A DNA stretch of 64,000 bases from Nocardia rhizosphaerihabitans (GCF_014646295.1 NZ_BMNE01000004.1:248001-312000); one strand, 5' to 3'; shown: positions 25,301 through 34,429, counted from the stretch's first letter. Notes: generated by a model not told the origin, from the letters alone. A program made the numbers and translations.

Positions 25301-26134
25301 TTACGCTCCCAACTCGATAGGTGCACCGACGAGCGAACCGTATTCGGTCCAGCTGCCGTCGTAGTTCTTGACGTTCTGGTGGCCGAGCAGCTCCTGCAGC
25401 ACGAACCAGGTGTGCGAGGAACGCTCACCGATGCGGCAGTAGGCGATGGTCTCCTTCTCGCCGTCCAGGCCCGCATCCTTGTAGAGCTCGGCGAGCTCGG
25501 CGTCGGAACGGAAGGTGCCGTCCTCGTTGGCCGCCTTGCTCCACGGCACGTTGATCGCGCCCGGGATGTGGCCGGGACGCTGGCTCTGCTCCTGCGGCAG
25601 GTGCGCGGGAGCCAGGATCTTGCCGGAGAACTCGTCGGGCGAACGCACGTCGACCAGGTTCTTGGCGCCGATGGCCGCGATGACCTCGTCGCGGAACGCG
25701 CGGATCGAGGTGTCGGGCGCCGAGGCCTTGTACTGGGTGGCCGGGCGCGAGACCGCGTCACGCGAGAGCGGACGACCGTCGAGCTCCCACTTCTTGCGGC
25801 CACCGTCGAGCAGCTTGACGTCGTTGTGGCCGTACAGCTTGAAGTACCAGTAGGCGTACGCCGCGAACCAGTTGTTGTTGCCGCCGTAGAGCACGACGGT
25901 GTCGTCGTTGGCGATACCGCGCGCGGAGAGCAGGTCGGAGAACTGCTCCTGGTTCACGAAGTCGCGGCGAACCTGATCCTGCAGGTCGGTCTTCCAGTCG
26001 AGGCGGATGGCGCCTTCGATGTGGCCACCTTCGTAGGCGGAGGTGTCCTCGTCGACCTCGACGAAGACGACGCCGGGGGCGTTGAGGTTCTCTTCGGCCC
26101 AGTCAACGGAGACCAGGACATCGGAGCGAGCCAT
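25301..26134 (-). CDS. cysA2: Thiosulfate sulfurtransferase (rhodanese), CysA2/SseA type
   Basis: A 277-residue two-domain rhodanese, the same length as mycobacterial CysA2 (Rv0815c) and close to it throughout. It moves sulfane sulfur from thiosulfate to an acceptor. The active cysteine is in AYCRIGERSSHTW near residue 233. The N-terminal inactive domain contains LYGGNNNWFAAYAYWYFKLYG. It starts at ATG 26134 (MARSDVLVSVDWAEENL) behind AAAGGAA. It lies between DUF4395 and sseC in an operon led by a cysteine-rich leader ORF. Confidence 0.95.
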   Translation of the reverse strand: MARSDVLVSVDWAEENLNAPGVVFVEVDEDTSAYEGGHIEGAIRLDWKTDLQDQVRRDFVNQEQFSDLLSARGIANDDTVVLYGGNNNWFAAYAYWYFKLYGHNDVKLLDGGRKKWELDGRPLSRDAVSRPATQYKASAPDTSIRAFRDEVIAAIGAKNLVDVRSPDEFSGKILAPAHLPQEQSQRPGHIPGAINVPWSKAANEDGTFRSDAELAELYKDAGLDGEKETIAYCRIGERSSHTWFVLQELLGHQNVKNYDGSWTEYGSLVGAPIELGA

Positions 26135-26165
26135 GTTGTTCCTTTCAGAGATGACTTGCAGGGGT

Positions 26166-26711
26166 TCAGTTCGATGCCGGGCCGGCGGAACTGGCGTCAG
26201 GCCCGGAGGAGGCAGCCTGCGTAACCACGGAGGGCCAGCCAGTTTCGCCAGACGATTCAGTGGACCGGCGGAAGCGGGCAACCAGCGGGTAGATCTGGCA
26301 GCCCAGGCAGACCCCGAACGCCGCGTTCAAGAACGCCGCGAACAGAGCGAAGCCGGCGAACACCGCGCCGACGATCGGGGAGCCGAGCGCGAAGCCCAGC
26401 AGGGACAGACCGGCGAACGCGAAGCCGAGCAGCTGCGCGAAACGCAGCGGCGGCACGGGCTCGGTCTCGGTGGGCGGACCGAGCCGCGGCGCGATGAACG
26501 CCGCGTAGATCCGGCCGTAAGGGTGCTTGGCAGGACCGCCAGAGGCGCCGATCGCGAAGACGACAGCCTGCAGGCCGATCAGGATCGCGGCGGCGACGGT
26601 GGAGAAGGCGGCGGCGACAAGCACCAGAACCAGCACGCCGGTCGTCACCCAGGCCACGAAACGTGGCCCGCGGACATCGACGCGCGGTGGGGAATCAAGG
26701 GTAGTGGTCAT
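26166..26711 (-). CDS. DUF4395 membrane protein
   Basis: A 181-residue membrane protein with about four helices. The DUF4395 hallmark GVCLGCQIY, a CxxC pair at a membrane edge, is near the C-terminal third. DUF4395 genes usually lie next to rhodanese and thioredoxin genes, as here, so a sulfur or thiol-redox role at the membrane is likely but unproven. ATG 26711 has AGGAG 8 nt upstream; a longer in-frame start exists but lacks a site. First structural gene of the cysA2-sseC operon. Confidence 0.9.
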   Translation of the reverse strand: MTTTLDSPPRVDVRGPRFVAWVTTGVLVLVLVAAAFSTVAAAILIGLQAVVFAIGASGGPAKHPYGRIYAAFIAPRLGPPTETEPVPPLRFAQLLGFAFAGLSLLGFALGSPIVGAVFAGFALFAAFLNAAFGVCLGCQIYPLVARFRRSTESSGETGWPSVVTQAASSGPDASSAGPASN

Positions 26712-26839
26712 TGTGCGAACTCCTGCGCTGAAGATGAGTCTGTTGACTTCGGATCTGCCAGTTCGCCGGGGGATCGAGACGATCACTCGCGCGGCGGACA
26801 TAGGTCGGCGTCAGGAATCTCGGGAGAGAAGCCGACCGT

Positions 26840-26905
26840 TCAGCGGCACAGGCAGCAACAACCACCGAGCCGACACAGATCAACTGTGCGGCGTCGGGTG
26901 AGCAT
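26840..26905 (-). CDS. Cysteine-rich leader ORF (poly-Cys uORF)
   Basis: A 21-residue ORF upstream of DUF4395-cysA2-sseC. Its second half reads RTVDLCRLGGCCCLCR before TGA, with five cysteines, three consecutive (TGT TGC TGC). Mycobacteria use such poly-cysteine leader ORFs as cysteine-responsive attenuators of sulfur operons, and the VDLCR lead-in is typical of actinobacterial sulfur leaders. Downstream, GGTCGGC / GCCGACC (26803-26809 with 26831-26837) forms a stem. CGAACT/AGTTCG can pair next to the DUF4395 ribosome site (26716-26721 with 26760-26765). A candidate -10 TAAACT lies about 27 nt upstream. Confidence 0.82.
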   Translation of the reverse strand: MLTRRRTVDLCRLGGCCCLCR

Positions 26906-26987
26906 CAGCTCGTGGTCGGATTGCACGAGAAGCAGTTTACCCGGTCGTCCCGGGAAATGTCCCGGCCCCCCTGAACTCCGGGCTAGA

Positions 26988-27422
26988 TCACACTGTCAGC
27001 GGTTCGAGCGCGGTGCGCAGATCGCCCGCCTTCGGCACGCCGGAGATGCGGAAACGCTCCTTGCCCGCGGCGTCGAAGACGAACGTCGTCGGCAGCGAGA
27101 GGACGTTGAGCTCCCTTGCCAGCGCGGGGTCGGCGTCGATGTCGATCTCGATGTCGCGCGGCGCGTTCGGGGAATCGGACAGGTCGGCGGTGACGCCCGC
27201 GACGACCCGGCGGACGGCGTCGCAGGGGCCGCACCAGTCGGCCGAGAAGTGCAGCACCGCGGGGGTGGCGCCGGTGACGCCCGCCGCGTCGAGCAGCCGG
27301 GCCCGCTGGGCGGTCTCGGGGTCGAGCGTGGCCGGGCGGACGCGGCCCTGATTGCGCCGCAGCAGCAGGCCGACCGCGACGGCGGCCAGCACCACGGCGG
27401 CGAGGATGACGAGTTCGATCAT
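26988..27422 (-). CDS. Thioredoxin-family protein (ThiX-like)
   Basis: A 144-residue membrane-tethered thioredoxin. It has an N-terminal helix (VILAAVVLAAVAVGLLL) and a thioredoxin domain with LHFSADWCGPCDAV (active CxxC near 67-70) and the cis-proline loop LSLPTTFVF. It corresponds to Rv0816c. The ATG overlaps the lmeA-like stop (ATGA), so the two are cotranslated. It lies upstream of, and in the same direction as, the sulfur operon but is separated by 276 nt containing that operon's leader. Confidence 0.9.
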   Translation of the reverse strand: MIELVILAAVVLAAVAVGLLLRRNQGRVRPATLDPETAQRARLLDAAGVTGATPAVLHFSADWCGPCDAVRRVVAGVTADLSDSPNAPRDIEIDIDADPALARELNVLSLPTTFVFDAAGKERFRISGVPKAGDLRTALEPLTV

Positions 27423-28264
27423 GGTTGCTGCAATCGGTCCAGGTCGATGGTCAGGGAGCGGCCGACACCGTAGACGATGATCTGGCCGCCTTTGGCCTCC
27501 ACTTCGGTGGGGGCGATGCCGAACGGCAGTTCCTTGGTATCGATCGTACGGCTGAACCGCTCGAGCACAGCAGGTCGATCGACGTCGAGGATCTCGGTCT
27601 TGGTGGTCGAGGCCGGGGTGTCGGTGGTCGAGGTGCGGTCGGTGTAGAAGCGGGTGGCCTGGATCCGGATCTTGTCGCCGTCGAGCAGCAGATCGGCTTC
27701 GACCTGCACCTCGACCTTGGTCGCGTTGCTCGTCGGCACGACGCCGGGTCCGAGGATGCGGCCGTTGGGCGCGACGGGGAGGGTGCCCTTGAGGACATGG
27801 GCGCCCGCGGTGGTCAGCCCGGAGCCGCCGGAACCGCCGGTGCCGTCGGACTTGTCGGCGGGCGGACCGAGGACCTGCAGGTCGGGGATGCCGAACAGCC
27901 GGCCCAGCTCGGTCGGCTCGATCGCCATCTGGGCTTCGACGCGGTCGACCTGCACGGCGCGGGCGGTGCCGTCGACCAGCTGACTCGCCGAGGCGTGCAG
28001 ACCGTAGAGAGTGGCCTCCAGCGCGATCTCGCCGGGGATGTCGGGGCGCATGCTGCGCGCACGGACCAGCACGTCGTCGTAGCGACCCGACATCGCCTGG
28101 GCCAGGAACGGGAAACCCTTGATGGTCACTTCGGGGTCGGCCGACAAGTCGGCTCCGGCTCGCAGTTGCCGCGATACGTGGTACTCCGTGTAGGCGGCGG
28201 CGCCGAAATCGATCACCACCGCCACCCCGGCCAGGCACAGCAGCCCGATGATCAGCTTGCGCAT
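27419..28264 (-). CDS. lmeA: DUF2993 protein, LmeA-like
   Basis: A 281-residue secreted or membrane-anchored protein. The hydrophobic N-terminus MRKLIIGLLCLAGVAVVIDFGAAAY precedes a DUF2993 domain (about 40-275). LmeA (Rv0817c) supports lipomannan elongation in mycobacteria, and position next to the thioredoxin matches. A Gly/Ser-rich loop (KSDGTGGSGGSG) near 145 looks like an insertion. ATG 28264 gives a proper signal segment; a longer frame upstream was rejected. It is divergent from glnR. Confidence 0.85.
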   Translation of the reverse strand: MRKLIIGLLCLAGVAVVIDFGAAAYTEYHVSRQLRAGADLSADPEVTIKGFPFLAQAMSGRYDDVLVRARSMRPDIPGEIALEATLYGLHASASQLVDGTARAVQVDRVEAQMAIEPTELGRLFGIPDLQVLGPPADKSDGTGGSGGSGLTTAGAHVLKGTLPVAPNGRILGPGVVPTSNATKVEVQVEADLLLDGDKIRIQATRFYTDRTSTTDTPASTTKTEILDVDRPAVLERFSRTIDTKELPFGIAPTEVEAKGGQIIVYGVGRSLTIDLDRLQQP

Positions 28265-28448
28265 GCGAGCCAGCCTATCCGGCGCTACCGTTCGGGCGAC
28301 GCGCACGCCGACTCGTCATCTCGCGGGCACCATGTTGCGAGGTCATGGCCGCGCACGCGCTAGTGTTGCAATCGACTGACCTGTGTTTCGGCGACGTAGC
28401 TACGCGGCTGCTGTCGTCCGCGGAGCCACGAGATAGGAGGAGAGCCCG

Positions 28449-29210
28449 GTGGAGCTGCTCCTACTGACCTCCGACCCCAACCCCGATGCGGTGCTGCCGT
28501 CGTTGTCGCTGCTGGCGCACAACGTGCGGCCCGCGCCGACCGAGGTGTCGTCCCTGCTGGAGGCGGGCAGCGCCGATGTGGCGCTGGTCGACGCGAGAAC
28601 CGACCTTGCCGCCGCACGCGGCTTGTGCAGACTGCTCGGCAGCACCGGCTCCTCGGTGCCGGTCGTCGCGGTGCTGACCGAGGGCGGTCTGGTGGCCGTC
28701 AACGCGGACTGGGGCCTGGACGACATCCTGCTGCCCGGCACCGGCCCCGCCGAGCTGGACGCGCGGCTGCGGCTGCTGGTCGGCCGCAACGGCGGCGTGG
28801 CCAGCCCGGAGAACACGGGCAAGATCACCCTGGGTGAGCTGGTGATCGACGAGGGCACCTACACCGCGCGGCTGCGCGGGCGCCCGCTCGACCTCACCTA
28901 CAAGGAATTCGAGCTGCTCAAGTACCTCGCCCAGCACGCGGGACGGGTGTTCACCCGCGCCCAGCTGCTGCAGGAGGTGTGGGGCTACGACTTCTTCGGC
29001 GGCACCCGCACCGTCGACGTGCACGTGCGGCGCCTGCGCGCCAAGCTCGGCAGCGAGTACGAGTCGCTGATCGGCACCGTGCGCAATGTCGGCTACAAGG
29101 CGGTGCGCCCGGCGAGGACGCCAGCGGCCAAGGGCGAGGTGGTGAGTTTCCACGACGAGGACGTCGACGGCGACGACTCGCTGGCCCCGCTCAACGGCAG
29201 CGCGCAGTAG
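28449..29210 (+). CDS. glnR: GlnR-type response regulator (OmpR family)
   Basis: A 253-residue orphan regulator matching GlnR (Rv0818), which controls nitrogen assimilation genes in actinobacteria. The receiver domain (1-120) keeps Asp48 (ALVDARTD) but lacks the usual acidic pocket. The winged-helix DNA-binding domain (about 135-225) has LTYKEFELLKYLAQHAGRVFTRAQLLQEVWGYDFFGGTRTVDVHVRRLR. No histidine kinase is adjacent. GTG 28449 follows AGGAGGAG. An acidic tail follows the winged helix. Confidence 0.93.
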   Translation: MELLLLTSDPNPDAVLPSLSLLAHNVRPAPTEVSSLLEAGSADVALVDARTDLAAARGLCRLLGSTGSSVPVVAVLTEGGLVAVNADWGLDDILLPGTGPAELDARLRLLVGRNGGVASPENTGKITLGELVIDEGTYTARLRGRPLDLTYKEFELLKYLAQHAGRVFTRAQLLQEVWGYDFFGGTRTVDVHVRRLRAKLGSEYESLIGTVRNVGYKAVRPARTPAAKGEVVSFHDEDVDGDDSLAPLNGSAQ

Positions 29211-29285
29211 CGCGCGCCGAGCAGCGCCAGGACGGTACGGCGCGGCGTGGTCGCCTGCCCGCCGCGCACAGCGAGGAGGACGGCG

Positions 29286-30194
29286 ATGTCGCAGACAGCA
29301 ACCCTGACCTGGACCGACCGGGTCGAGCCGGTCGCCGCGCCGCTGGTGCGCGACCTGCTCGCCAGGGCGACGGCGGCCGACAGCGTCGCGCCGGTCTCCG
29401 AGCAGGCGGTGCTCTCGCTCGCCGAGGCGGACCCGGCGACCAGGCATCTGCTCGCCGAACGCGCGGGCGAACTCGTCGGCTACGCGAATCTCGTTGCGGC
29501 ACATGATGAACACCCCGCGATGGCGGAGGTCGCGGTCGACCCGTCGGCGCGCGGCAACGGCGTCGGCGCCGAGCTGGTGCGTGCCGCCCTTGCCGAAGGC
29601 GGACCGGGCGCTCGGGTGTGGGCGCACGGTGATCTGCCCGCCGCCAAGGCGCTCGCCACCGGCCTGGGGCTGGTGACGGCGCGGGAGTTGTGGCAGATGC
29701 GCCGATCATTGGCAACCCCGGAGCTACCGGAACTGGTAGTGCCCGAGGATCTCGTCCTGCGCACCTATGCGGGCCCCGCCGACGACGCCGAACTGTTGCG
29801 GGTCAACAACGCCGCATTCGCCTGGCACCCCGAGCAGGGCGGCTGGACCGAGCGCGACATCGCGGCACGGCGCGCCGAATCCTGGTTCGATCCGGCCGGC
29901 TTGTTCCTGGCCTTCGACGCCGCCGATCCGGCCCGCTTGCTGGGCTTTCACTGGACCAAGGTGCACCCCGACGCCGCGCCGGCCGGCGAGGTCTATGTGG
30001 TCGGCATCGATCCGTCCGCGCAGGGCCGTGGCCTCGGCAGACTGCTGACCCTGGCCGGATTGCGGCACCTGCGCGCCGAGGGTCTGGCCGAGGTGTTGCT
30101 CTACACCGAGGCCGACAACCGGGCCGCCGTGCACACCTACACCACACTGGGGTTCGCCCCGGCCCATATCGACGTCGCCTACGCGCTGCCCTGA
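29286..30194 (+). CDS. mshD: Mycothiol synthase
   Basis: MshD acetylates Cys-GlcN-Ins with acetyl-CoA, the last step of mycothiol synthesis. The 302-residue protein has two GNAT domains. The N-terminal one contains VDPSARGNGVGAELV; the active C-terminal one contains VVGIDPSAQGRGLGRLLTLAGL and ends DNRAAVHTYTTLGFAPAHIDVAYAL. ATG 29286 has GAGGAGG upstream. Downstream of glnR as in mycobacteria (Rv0819). Mycothiol marks the host as an actinobacterium. Confidence 0.95.
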   Translation: MSQTATLTWTDRVEPVAAPLVRDLLARATAADSVAPVSEQAVLSLAEADPATRHLLAERAGELVGYANLVAAHDEHPAMAEVAVDPSARGNGVGAELVRAALAEGGPGARVWAHGDLPAAKALATGLGLVTARELWQMRRSLATPELPELVVPEDLVLRTYAGPADDAELLRVNNAAFAWHPEQGGWTERDIAARRAESWFDPAGLFLAFDAADPARLLGFHWTKVHPDAAPAGEVYVVGIDPSAQGRGLGRLLTLAGLRHLRAEGLAEVLLYTEADNRAAVHTYTTLGFAPAHIDVAYALP

Positions 30195-30320
30195 GCTGAT
30201 GCGAGACACCTCACACAGCGGGTGAATTCTTCTGCGCCGCTGAATATCGCGCGGATGACCGGGTACGTGTGAGTAAAACTGGGGCAAACGTCACATTCGT
30301 GGCCCGATTCGCGCCGGGCT

Positions 30321-30342
30321 GTTCATTCTCCGTTAACCCACG
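30321..30342 (+). promoter_or_regulatory. Putative Pho box upstream of pstS
   Basis: Two adjacent 11-mers, GTTCATTCTCC and GTTAACCCACG, resemble the direct repeats bound by actinobacterial PhoP/RegX3-type phosphate regulators. They lie about 150 nt before pstS. The assignment is by pattern only. Confidence 0.45.
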
Positions 30343-30490
30343 TCCGGCCAACTGTCAACCGGGCGACCCTAGGTTACTTCTGGGCGGCACAGTCGTCGCC
30401 TGGTGCGCGCGTTCCCCCGCGATCCGCACCGCCCAACTCGCTCGGGCCGGTGAGGGACCGAGCGAGTCACCCAGCTTTGTCGGAGGAAAA

Positions 30491-31603
30491 GTGAACTTCA
30501 AGCGCACCAGTGCCCTGGTCGGCGTTTTCGCCGCGGGCGCCATGTCTCTTGCCGCCTGTGGCAGTGACGACAACACCGGTGGCGACCCCAGCAACGCCGC
30601 CAACACCAGCGTGGCCTGCGAAGGCAAGAAGGCGCTGAAGTCCAGCGGCTCCTCGGCGCAGAAGAACGCCATGGAGCGCTTCGTCGCCGCCTACGAGACC
30701 AACTGCGACGGCTTCACCCTGAACTACACCTCCAGCGGCTCCGGCGCGGGCGTGAACGAGTTCATCGGCAACCAGACCGATTTCGCCGGCTCGGACTCGC
30801 CGCTGAGCTCGAAGAAGGAAGAGCCCGCGAAGGCGCAGGAGCGTTGTGGCGCCCCGGCGTGGAACCTGCCGACCGTCTTCGGTCCCATCGCGATCACCTA
30901 CAACATCGACGGCGTGACCGACCTGGTCCTCGACGGCCCGACCGCCGCCAAGGTGTTCAACGGGGCAGTCACCACTTGGGACGCCCCCGAGATCAAGGCG
31001 CTGAACCCCAACGCCAAGCTGCCCTCGGAGAAGATCGCCGTGATCTTCCGCTCCGACGAGTCGGGCACCACCGACAACTTCCAGCTCTACCTCGACGCGG
31101 CCTCCGACGGCGCCTGGGGCAAGGGTGGCGGCAAGACCTTCAACGGCGGTGTCGGTGAAGGCGCCAAGGGCAACGAGGGCACCTCAGCCGCGATCAAGAA
31201 CACCAAGAACTCGATCACCTACAACGAGTGGTCCTTCGCCAAGGCGCAGAACCTGTCGTACGCGCAGATCGTCACCTCGGCCGACAAGACCCCGGTGAAG
31301 CTGACCAACGAGTCGGCCGGTAAGGCCATCGACGGCGCGAAGATCAAGGGCGAGGGCAACGACCTGGTGCTCGACGTCAGCTCGTTCTACAAGCCGACCG
31401 TCGCCGGTTCCTACCCGATCATCATGCCGACCTACGAGATCGTCTGCTCGAAGTACGCCGACGCCGACACCGGCAAGGCCGTCAAGGCGTTCCTGACCTC
31501 GGCGATCACCAACGGTCAGAACGGTCTCGACGAGGCCGGCTACGTGCCGATCCCGGAGCAGTTCAAGACCAAGCTGACCACCGCGATCAACGCCATCTCC
31601 TGA
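30491..31603 (+). CDS. pstS: Phosphate ABC transporter substrate-binding lipoprotein
   Basis: A 370-residue phosphate-binding lipoprotein. The signal peptide ends at lipobox LAAC near residue 20. Binding-site stretches are LKSSGSSAQKNAMERF, FAGSDSPLS and FRSDESGTTDNFQLYL. It delivers inorganic phosphate to PstCA. GTG 30491 was chosen because GGAGG lies just upstream and it gives a normal signal peptide, in contrast to a longer frame. First gene of pstSCAB. Confidence 0.96.
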   Translation: MNFKRTSALVGVFAAGAMSLAACGSDDNTGGDPSNAANTSVACEGKKALKSSGSSAQKNAMERFVAAYETNCDGFTLNYTSSGSGAGVNEFIGNQTDFAGSDSPLSSKKEEPAKAQERCGAPAWNLPTVFGPIAITYNIDGVTDLVLDGPTAAKVFNGAVTTWDAPEIKALNPNAKLPSEKIAVIFRSDESGTTDNFQLYLDAASDGAWGKGGGKTFNGGVGEGAKGNEGTSAAIKNTKNSITYNEWSFAKAQNLSYAQIVTSADKTPVKLTNESAGKAIDGAKIKGEGNDLVLDVSSFYKPTVAGSYPIIMPTYEIVCSKYADADTGKAVKAFLTSAITNGQNGLDEAGYVPIPEQFKTKLTTAINAIS

Positions 31604-31616
31604 TCGCTTTCTGGCC

Positions 31617-32666
31617 ATGACCATGCACCCTGAGGTGACCGCAGCGGGCTCGTCGGATTCGACGAGCCCGCGGGCGGCCGGAGATACTGCGACTATGCCG
31701 ACCGAACCGAAAATCGACAAGGCCCCTGACGGGGGTCGTACCGGCCGCCTGAACGCCGAGACGATCTTCCGGTGGACGGCCACCGCGGCCGGCGCGACCA
31801 TCGTCGCTGCCATCGCGTTGATCGCGTTGTTCCTGCTGATCCGCGCGGTCCCCTCGCTCAGGGCTGACGAGGTCAACTTCTTCACCAGTACCGAATTCTC
31901 GACCGGTGACGCGAACAACCTGCGCTTCGGCATCCGTGACCTGTTCATGGTCACGGTGCTGAGCTCGGTGTTCGCGCTCATCGTCGCGGTCCCGATCGGT
32001 GTCGGGATCGCGCTGTTCCTGACCCACTACGCGCCGTCGAAGCTCGGCAGGCCGTTCACGATGCTGATCGACCTGCTCGCCGCGGTGCCGTCCATCGTGT
32101 TCGGTCTCTGGGGCTTCCTGGTGCTCGCGCCGCAGATCGCGCCGGTCCAGCAGTTCCTCAACGACAAGCTGGGCTGGTTCTTCCTCTTCTCCGACGGCAA
32201 CGTCTCGATCGGCGGCGGTGGCACCATCTTCACCGCGGGCGTCGTGCTCGCCGTCATGATCCTGCCGATCATCACCTCCGTCGCCCGCGAGGTCTTCGCG
32301 CTCACCCCGCGCGCCCACATCGAGGCCGCGCAGGCGCTCGGCGCCACCAAGTGGGAAGTCGTGCGGATGACCGTGCTGCCTTATGGCCGCAGCGGTGTGA
32401 TCGCGGGCTCGATGCTCGGCCTCGGCCGCGCGCTCGGTGAGACGATCGCCGTCCTGGTGGTGCTGCGCACCGCGAGCCAGGCCGGAACCTGGTCGCTCTT
32501 CGACGGCGGCTACACCTTCGCCTCCAAGATCGCTTCCGCCGCCTCGGAGTTCAGCGCACCGCTGCCGACCGGCGCCTACATCGCCGCCGGCTTCGTCCTG
32601 TTCGCGCTGACCTTCGTCGTCAACGCGCTGGCCCGCCTGGCCTCCGGTGGAAAGGTGAACGGCTGA
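31617..32666 (+). CDS. pstC: Phosphate ABC transporter permease
   Basis: A 349-residue permease with a polar N-terminus (about 1-50) and six helices. The coupling loop is PRAHIEAAQALGATKWEVVRMTVLP, followed by LGLGRALGETIAVLVV. It begins 13 nt after pstS; ATG 31623 is another possible start. Its stop is two bases before the pstA ATG. Confidence 0.95.
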   Translation: MTMHPEVTAAGSSDSTSPRAAGDTATMPTEPKIDKAPDGGRTGRLNAETIFRWTATAAGATIVAAIALIALFLLIRAVPSLRADEVNFFTSTEFSTGDANNLRFGIRDLFMVTVLSSVFALIVAVPIGVGIALFLTHYAPSKLGRPFTMLIDLLAAVPSIVFGLWGFLVLAPQIAPVQQFLNDKLGWFFLFSDGNVSIGGGGTIFTAGVVLAVMILPIITSVAREVFALTPRAHIEAAQALGATKWEVVRMTVLPYGRSGVIAGSMLGLGRALGETIAVLVVLRTASQAGTWSLFDGGYTFASKIASAASEFSAPLPTGAYIAAGFVLFALTFVVNALARLASGGKVNG

Positions 32667-32667
32667 C

Positions 32668-33573
32668 ATGACCAGCACAACGACCCTCGACAAGCCGGTC
32701 AAAGCGCCTACCTTCCGTCACGTCAGCACCGGCAGGCGGATCAAGAACAACATCGCGACCGGCCTGGTCACCGCCTGCTTCGTCATCGCGCTGATCCCGC
32801 TGGTGTGGGTGCTCGGACTCGTCGTCACCAAGGGCATCGCCGCGATCGTGTCCGCCGACTGGTGGTTCAACTCGCAGAAGGGCATCCTGCCGGATCAGAC
32901 CGGCGGCGGTGTCTACCACGCGATCTACGGCACGATCGTGCAGTCCGCGGTGGCCTCGATCATCGCCGTGCCGCTGGGCATCATGGCCGCGGTCTACCTG
33001 GTCGAATACGGTCGCGGCAGGCTCGCCAAGGTCACCACCTTCATGGTCGACATCCTCGCCGGTGTGCCGTCGATCGTCGCGGCGCTGTTCATCTTCGCGC
33101 TGTGGATCGCCACCTTCGGTATGCCGCAGAGCGCGTTCGCCGTATCGCTGGCGCTGGTCCTGCTGATGCTGCCGGTCGTCGTGCGCAGCACCGAGGAAAT
33201 GCTCAAGCTGGTGCCCGACGAGCTGCGTGAGGCGTCCTACGCGCTGGGCGTGCCGAAGTGGAAGACCATCCTGCGGATCGTCATTCCCACCGCGGCCCCC
33301 GGCATGATCTCGGGCATCCTGCTCGCCCTTGCCCGCGTCATGGGTGAGACCGCGCCGGTGCTCGTGCTGGTCGGCTACAGCAAGTCGATCAACCAGAACA
33401 TCTTCGACGGCAACATGGCCTCGCTGCCGCTGTTGATCTACCAAGAGCTGGCCAACCCGGAGGCTGCCGGTCGCGAGCGGGTCTGGGGTGCGGCGCTCAC
33501 GCTGATCCTGATCATCGCGGCGCTGTACCTGGCCGCTGCCGGCGTCAACAAGCTGCTCACCCGGAACCGATAG
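32668..33573 (+). CDS. pstA: Phosphate ABC transporter permease
   Basis: A 301-residue permease with six helices. Family motifs include DILAGVPSIVAALFIFALW, VPDELREASYALGVPKWKTILRIVIP and LALARVMGETAPVLVLVGYS. It forms the channel with PstC. Confidence 0.95.
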   Translation: MTSTTTLDKPVKAPTFRHVSTGRRIKNNIATGLVTACFVIALIPLVWVLGLVVTKGIAAIVSADWWFNSQKGILPDQTGGGVYHAIYGTIVQSAVASIIAVPLGIMAAVYLVEYGRGRLAKVTTFMVDILAGVPSIVAALFIFALWIATFGMPQSAFAVSLALVLLMLPVVVRSTEEMLKLVPDELREASYALGVPKWKTILRIVIPTAAPGMISGILLALARVMGETAPVLVLVGYSKSINQNIFDGNMASLPLLIYQELANPEAAGRERVWGAALTLILIIAALYLAAAGVNKLLTRNR

Positions 33574-33592
33574 AAGCGAACGGATAACTCAG

Positions 33593-34369
33593 ATGGCCAA
33601 GCGGATCGACGTCAAAGATCTCAATATCTACTACGGCGCCTTCCACGCTGTGTCGGACGTGGACCTGACCGTGCTGCCCCGCAGCGTCACCGCCTTCATC
33701 GGTCCCTCCGGTTGTGGCAAGTCCACCGTGCTGCGTTCGCTGAACCGGATGCACGAGGTGACCCCGAACGCCCGCGTCGAGGGCGCGGTGCTGCTCGACG
33801 GCGAGGACATCTACGGTGCCGCCATCGACCCGGTGGGGGTGCGCCGCACCATCGGCATGGTGTTCCAGCGCCCGAACCCGTTCCCCACCATGTCCATTCG
33901 CGACAACGTGGTGGCGGGCCTGAAACTGCAGGGCGTGCGCAACAAGAAGGAACTCGACGAGGTCGCCGAGCGCTCGCTCAGGGGCGCCAACCTCTGGAAC
34001 GAGGTCAAGGACCGGCTCGACAAGCCCGGCGGTGGCCTCTCCGGTGGTCAGCAGCAACGTCTGTGCATCGCCCGCGCGATCGCGGTCTCGCCCGACGTGC
34101 TGCTGATGGACGAGCCCTGTTCGGCACTGGACCCGATCTCCACCCTGGCGATCGAGGACCTGATCACCGAGCTGAAGAAGGAATTCACGATCGTCATCGT
34201 CACCCACAACATGCAGCAGGCCGCGCGTGTGAGTGACCAGACCGGTTTCTTCAACCTCGAGGCCCAGGGCAAGCCCGGCAGGCTGATCGAGATCGACGAC
34301 ACCGAGAAGATCTTCTCCAACCCCACCCAGCGCGCCACGGAGGATTACATCTCCGGCCGCTTCGGGTAA
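33593..34369 (+). CDS. pstB: Phosphate ABC transporter ATP-binding protein
   Basis: A 258-residue ATPase with Walker A GPSGCGKST (residues about 37-45), signature LSGGQQQRLCIARAI, Walker B VLLMDEPCSALDP and the PstB ending ATEDYISGRFG. It powers phosphate import. Collinear with Rv0820. A bidirectional terminator separates it from convergent phoU. Confidence 0.97.
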   Translation: MAKRIDVKDLNIYYGAFHAVSDVDLTVLPRSVTAFIGPSGCGKSTVLRSLNRMHEVTPNARVEGAVLLDGEDIYGAAIDPVGVRRTIGMVFQRPNPFPTMSIRDNVVAGLKLQGVRNKKELDEVAERSLRGANLWNEVKDRLDKPGGGLSGGQQQRLCIARAIAVSPDVLLMDEPCSALDPISTLAIEDLITELKKEFTIVIVTHNMQQAARVSDQTGFFNLEAQGKPGRLIEIDDTEKIFSNPTQRATEDYISGRFG

Positions 34370-34378
34370 GAGCAACGA

Positions 34379-34417
34379 GAAAGCCCCCGCCTCCTGGAAG
34401 GAGTGCGGGGGCTTTTC
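34379..34417. terminator. Bidirectional terminator between pstB and phoU
   Basis: Stem GAAAGCCCCCGC / GCGGGGGCTTTTC around a 14-nt loop. There is a T-run on the plus strand and an A-run start giving T's on the minus strand. It serves both convergent genes. Confidence 0.85.
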
Positions 34418-34429
34418 CGTTGGTGCGCG

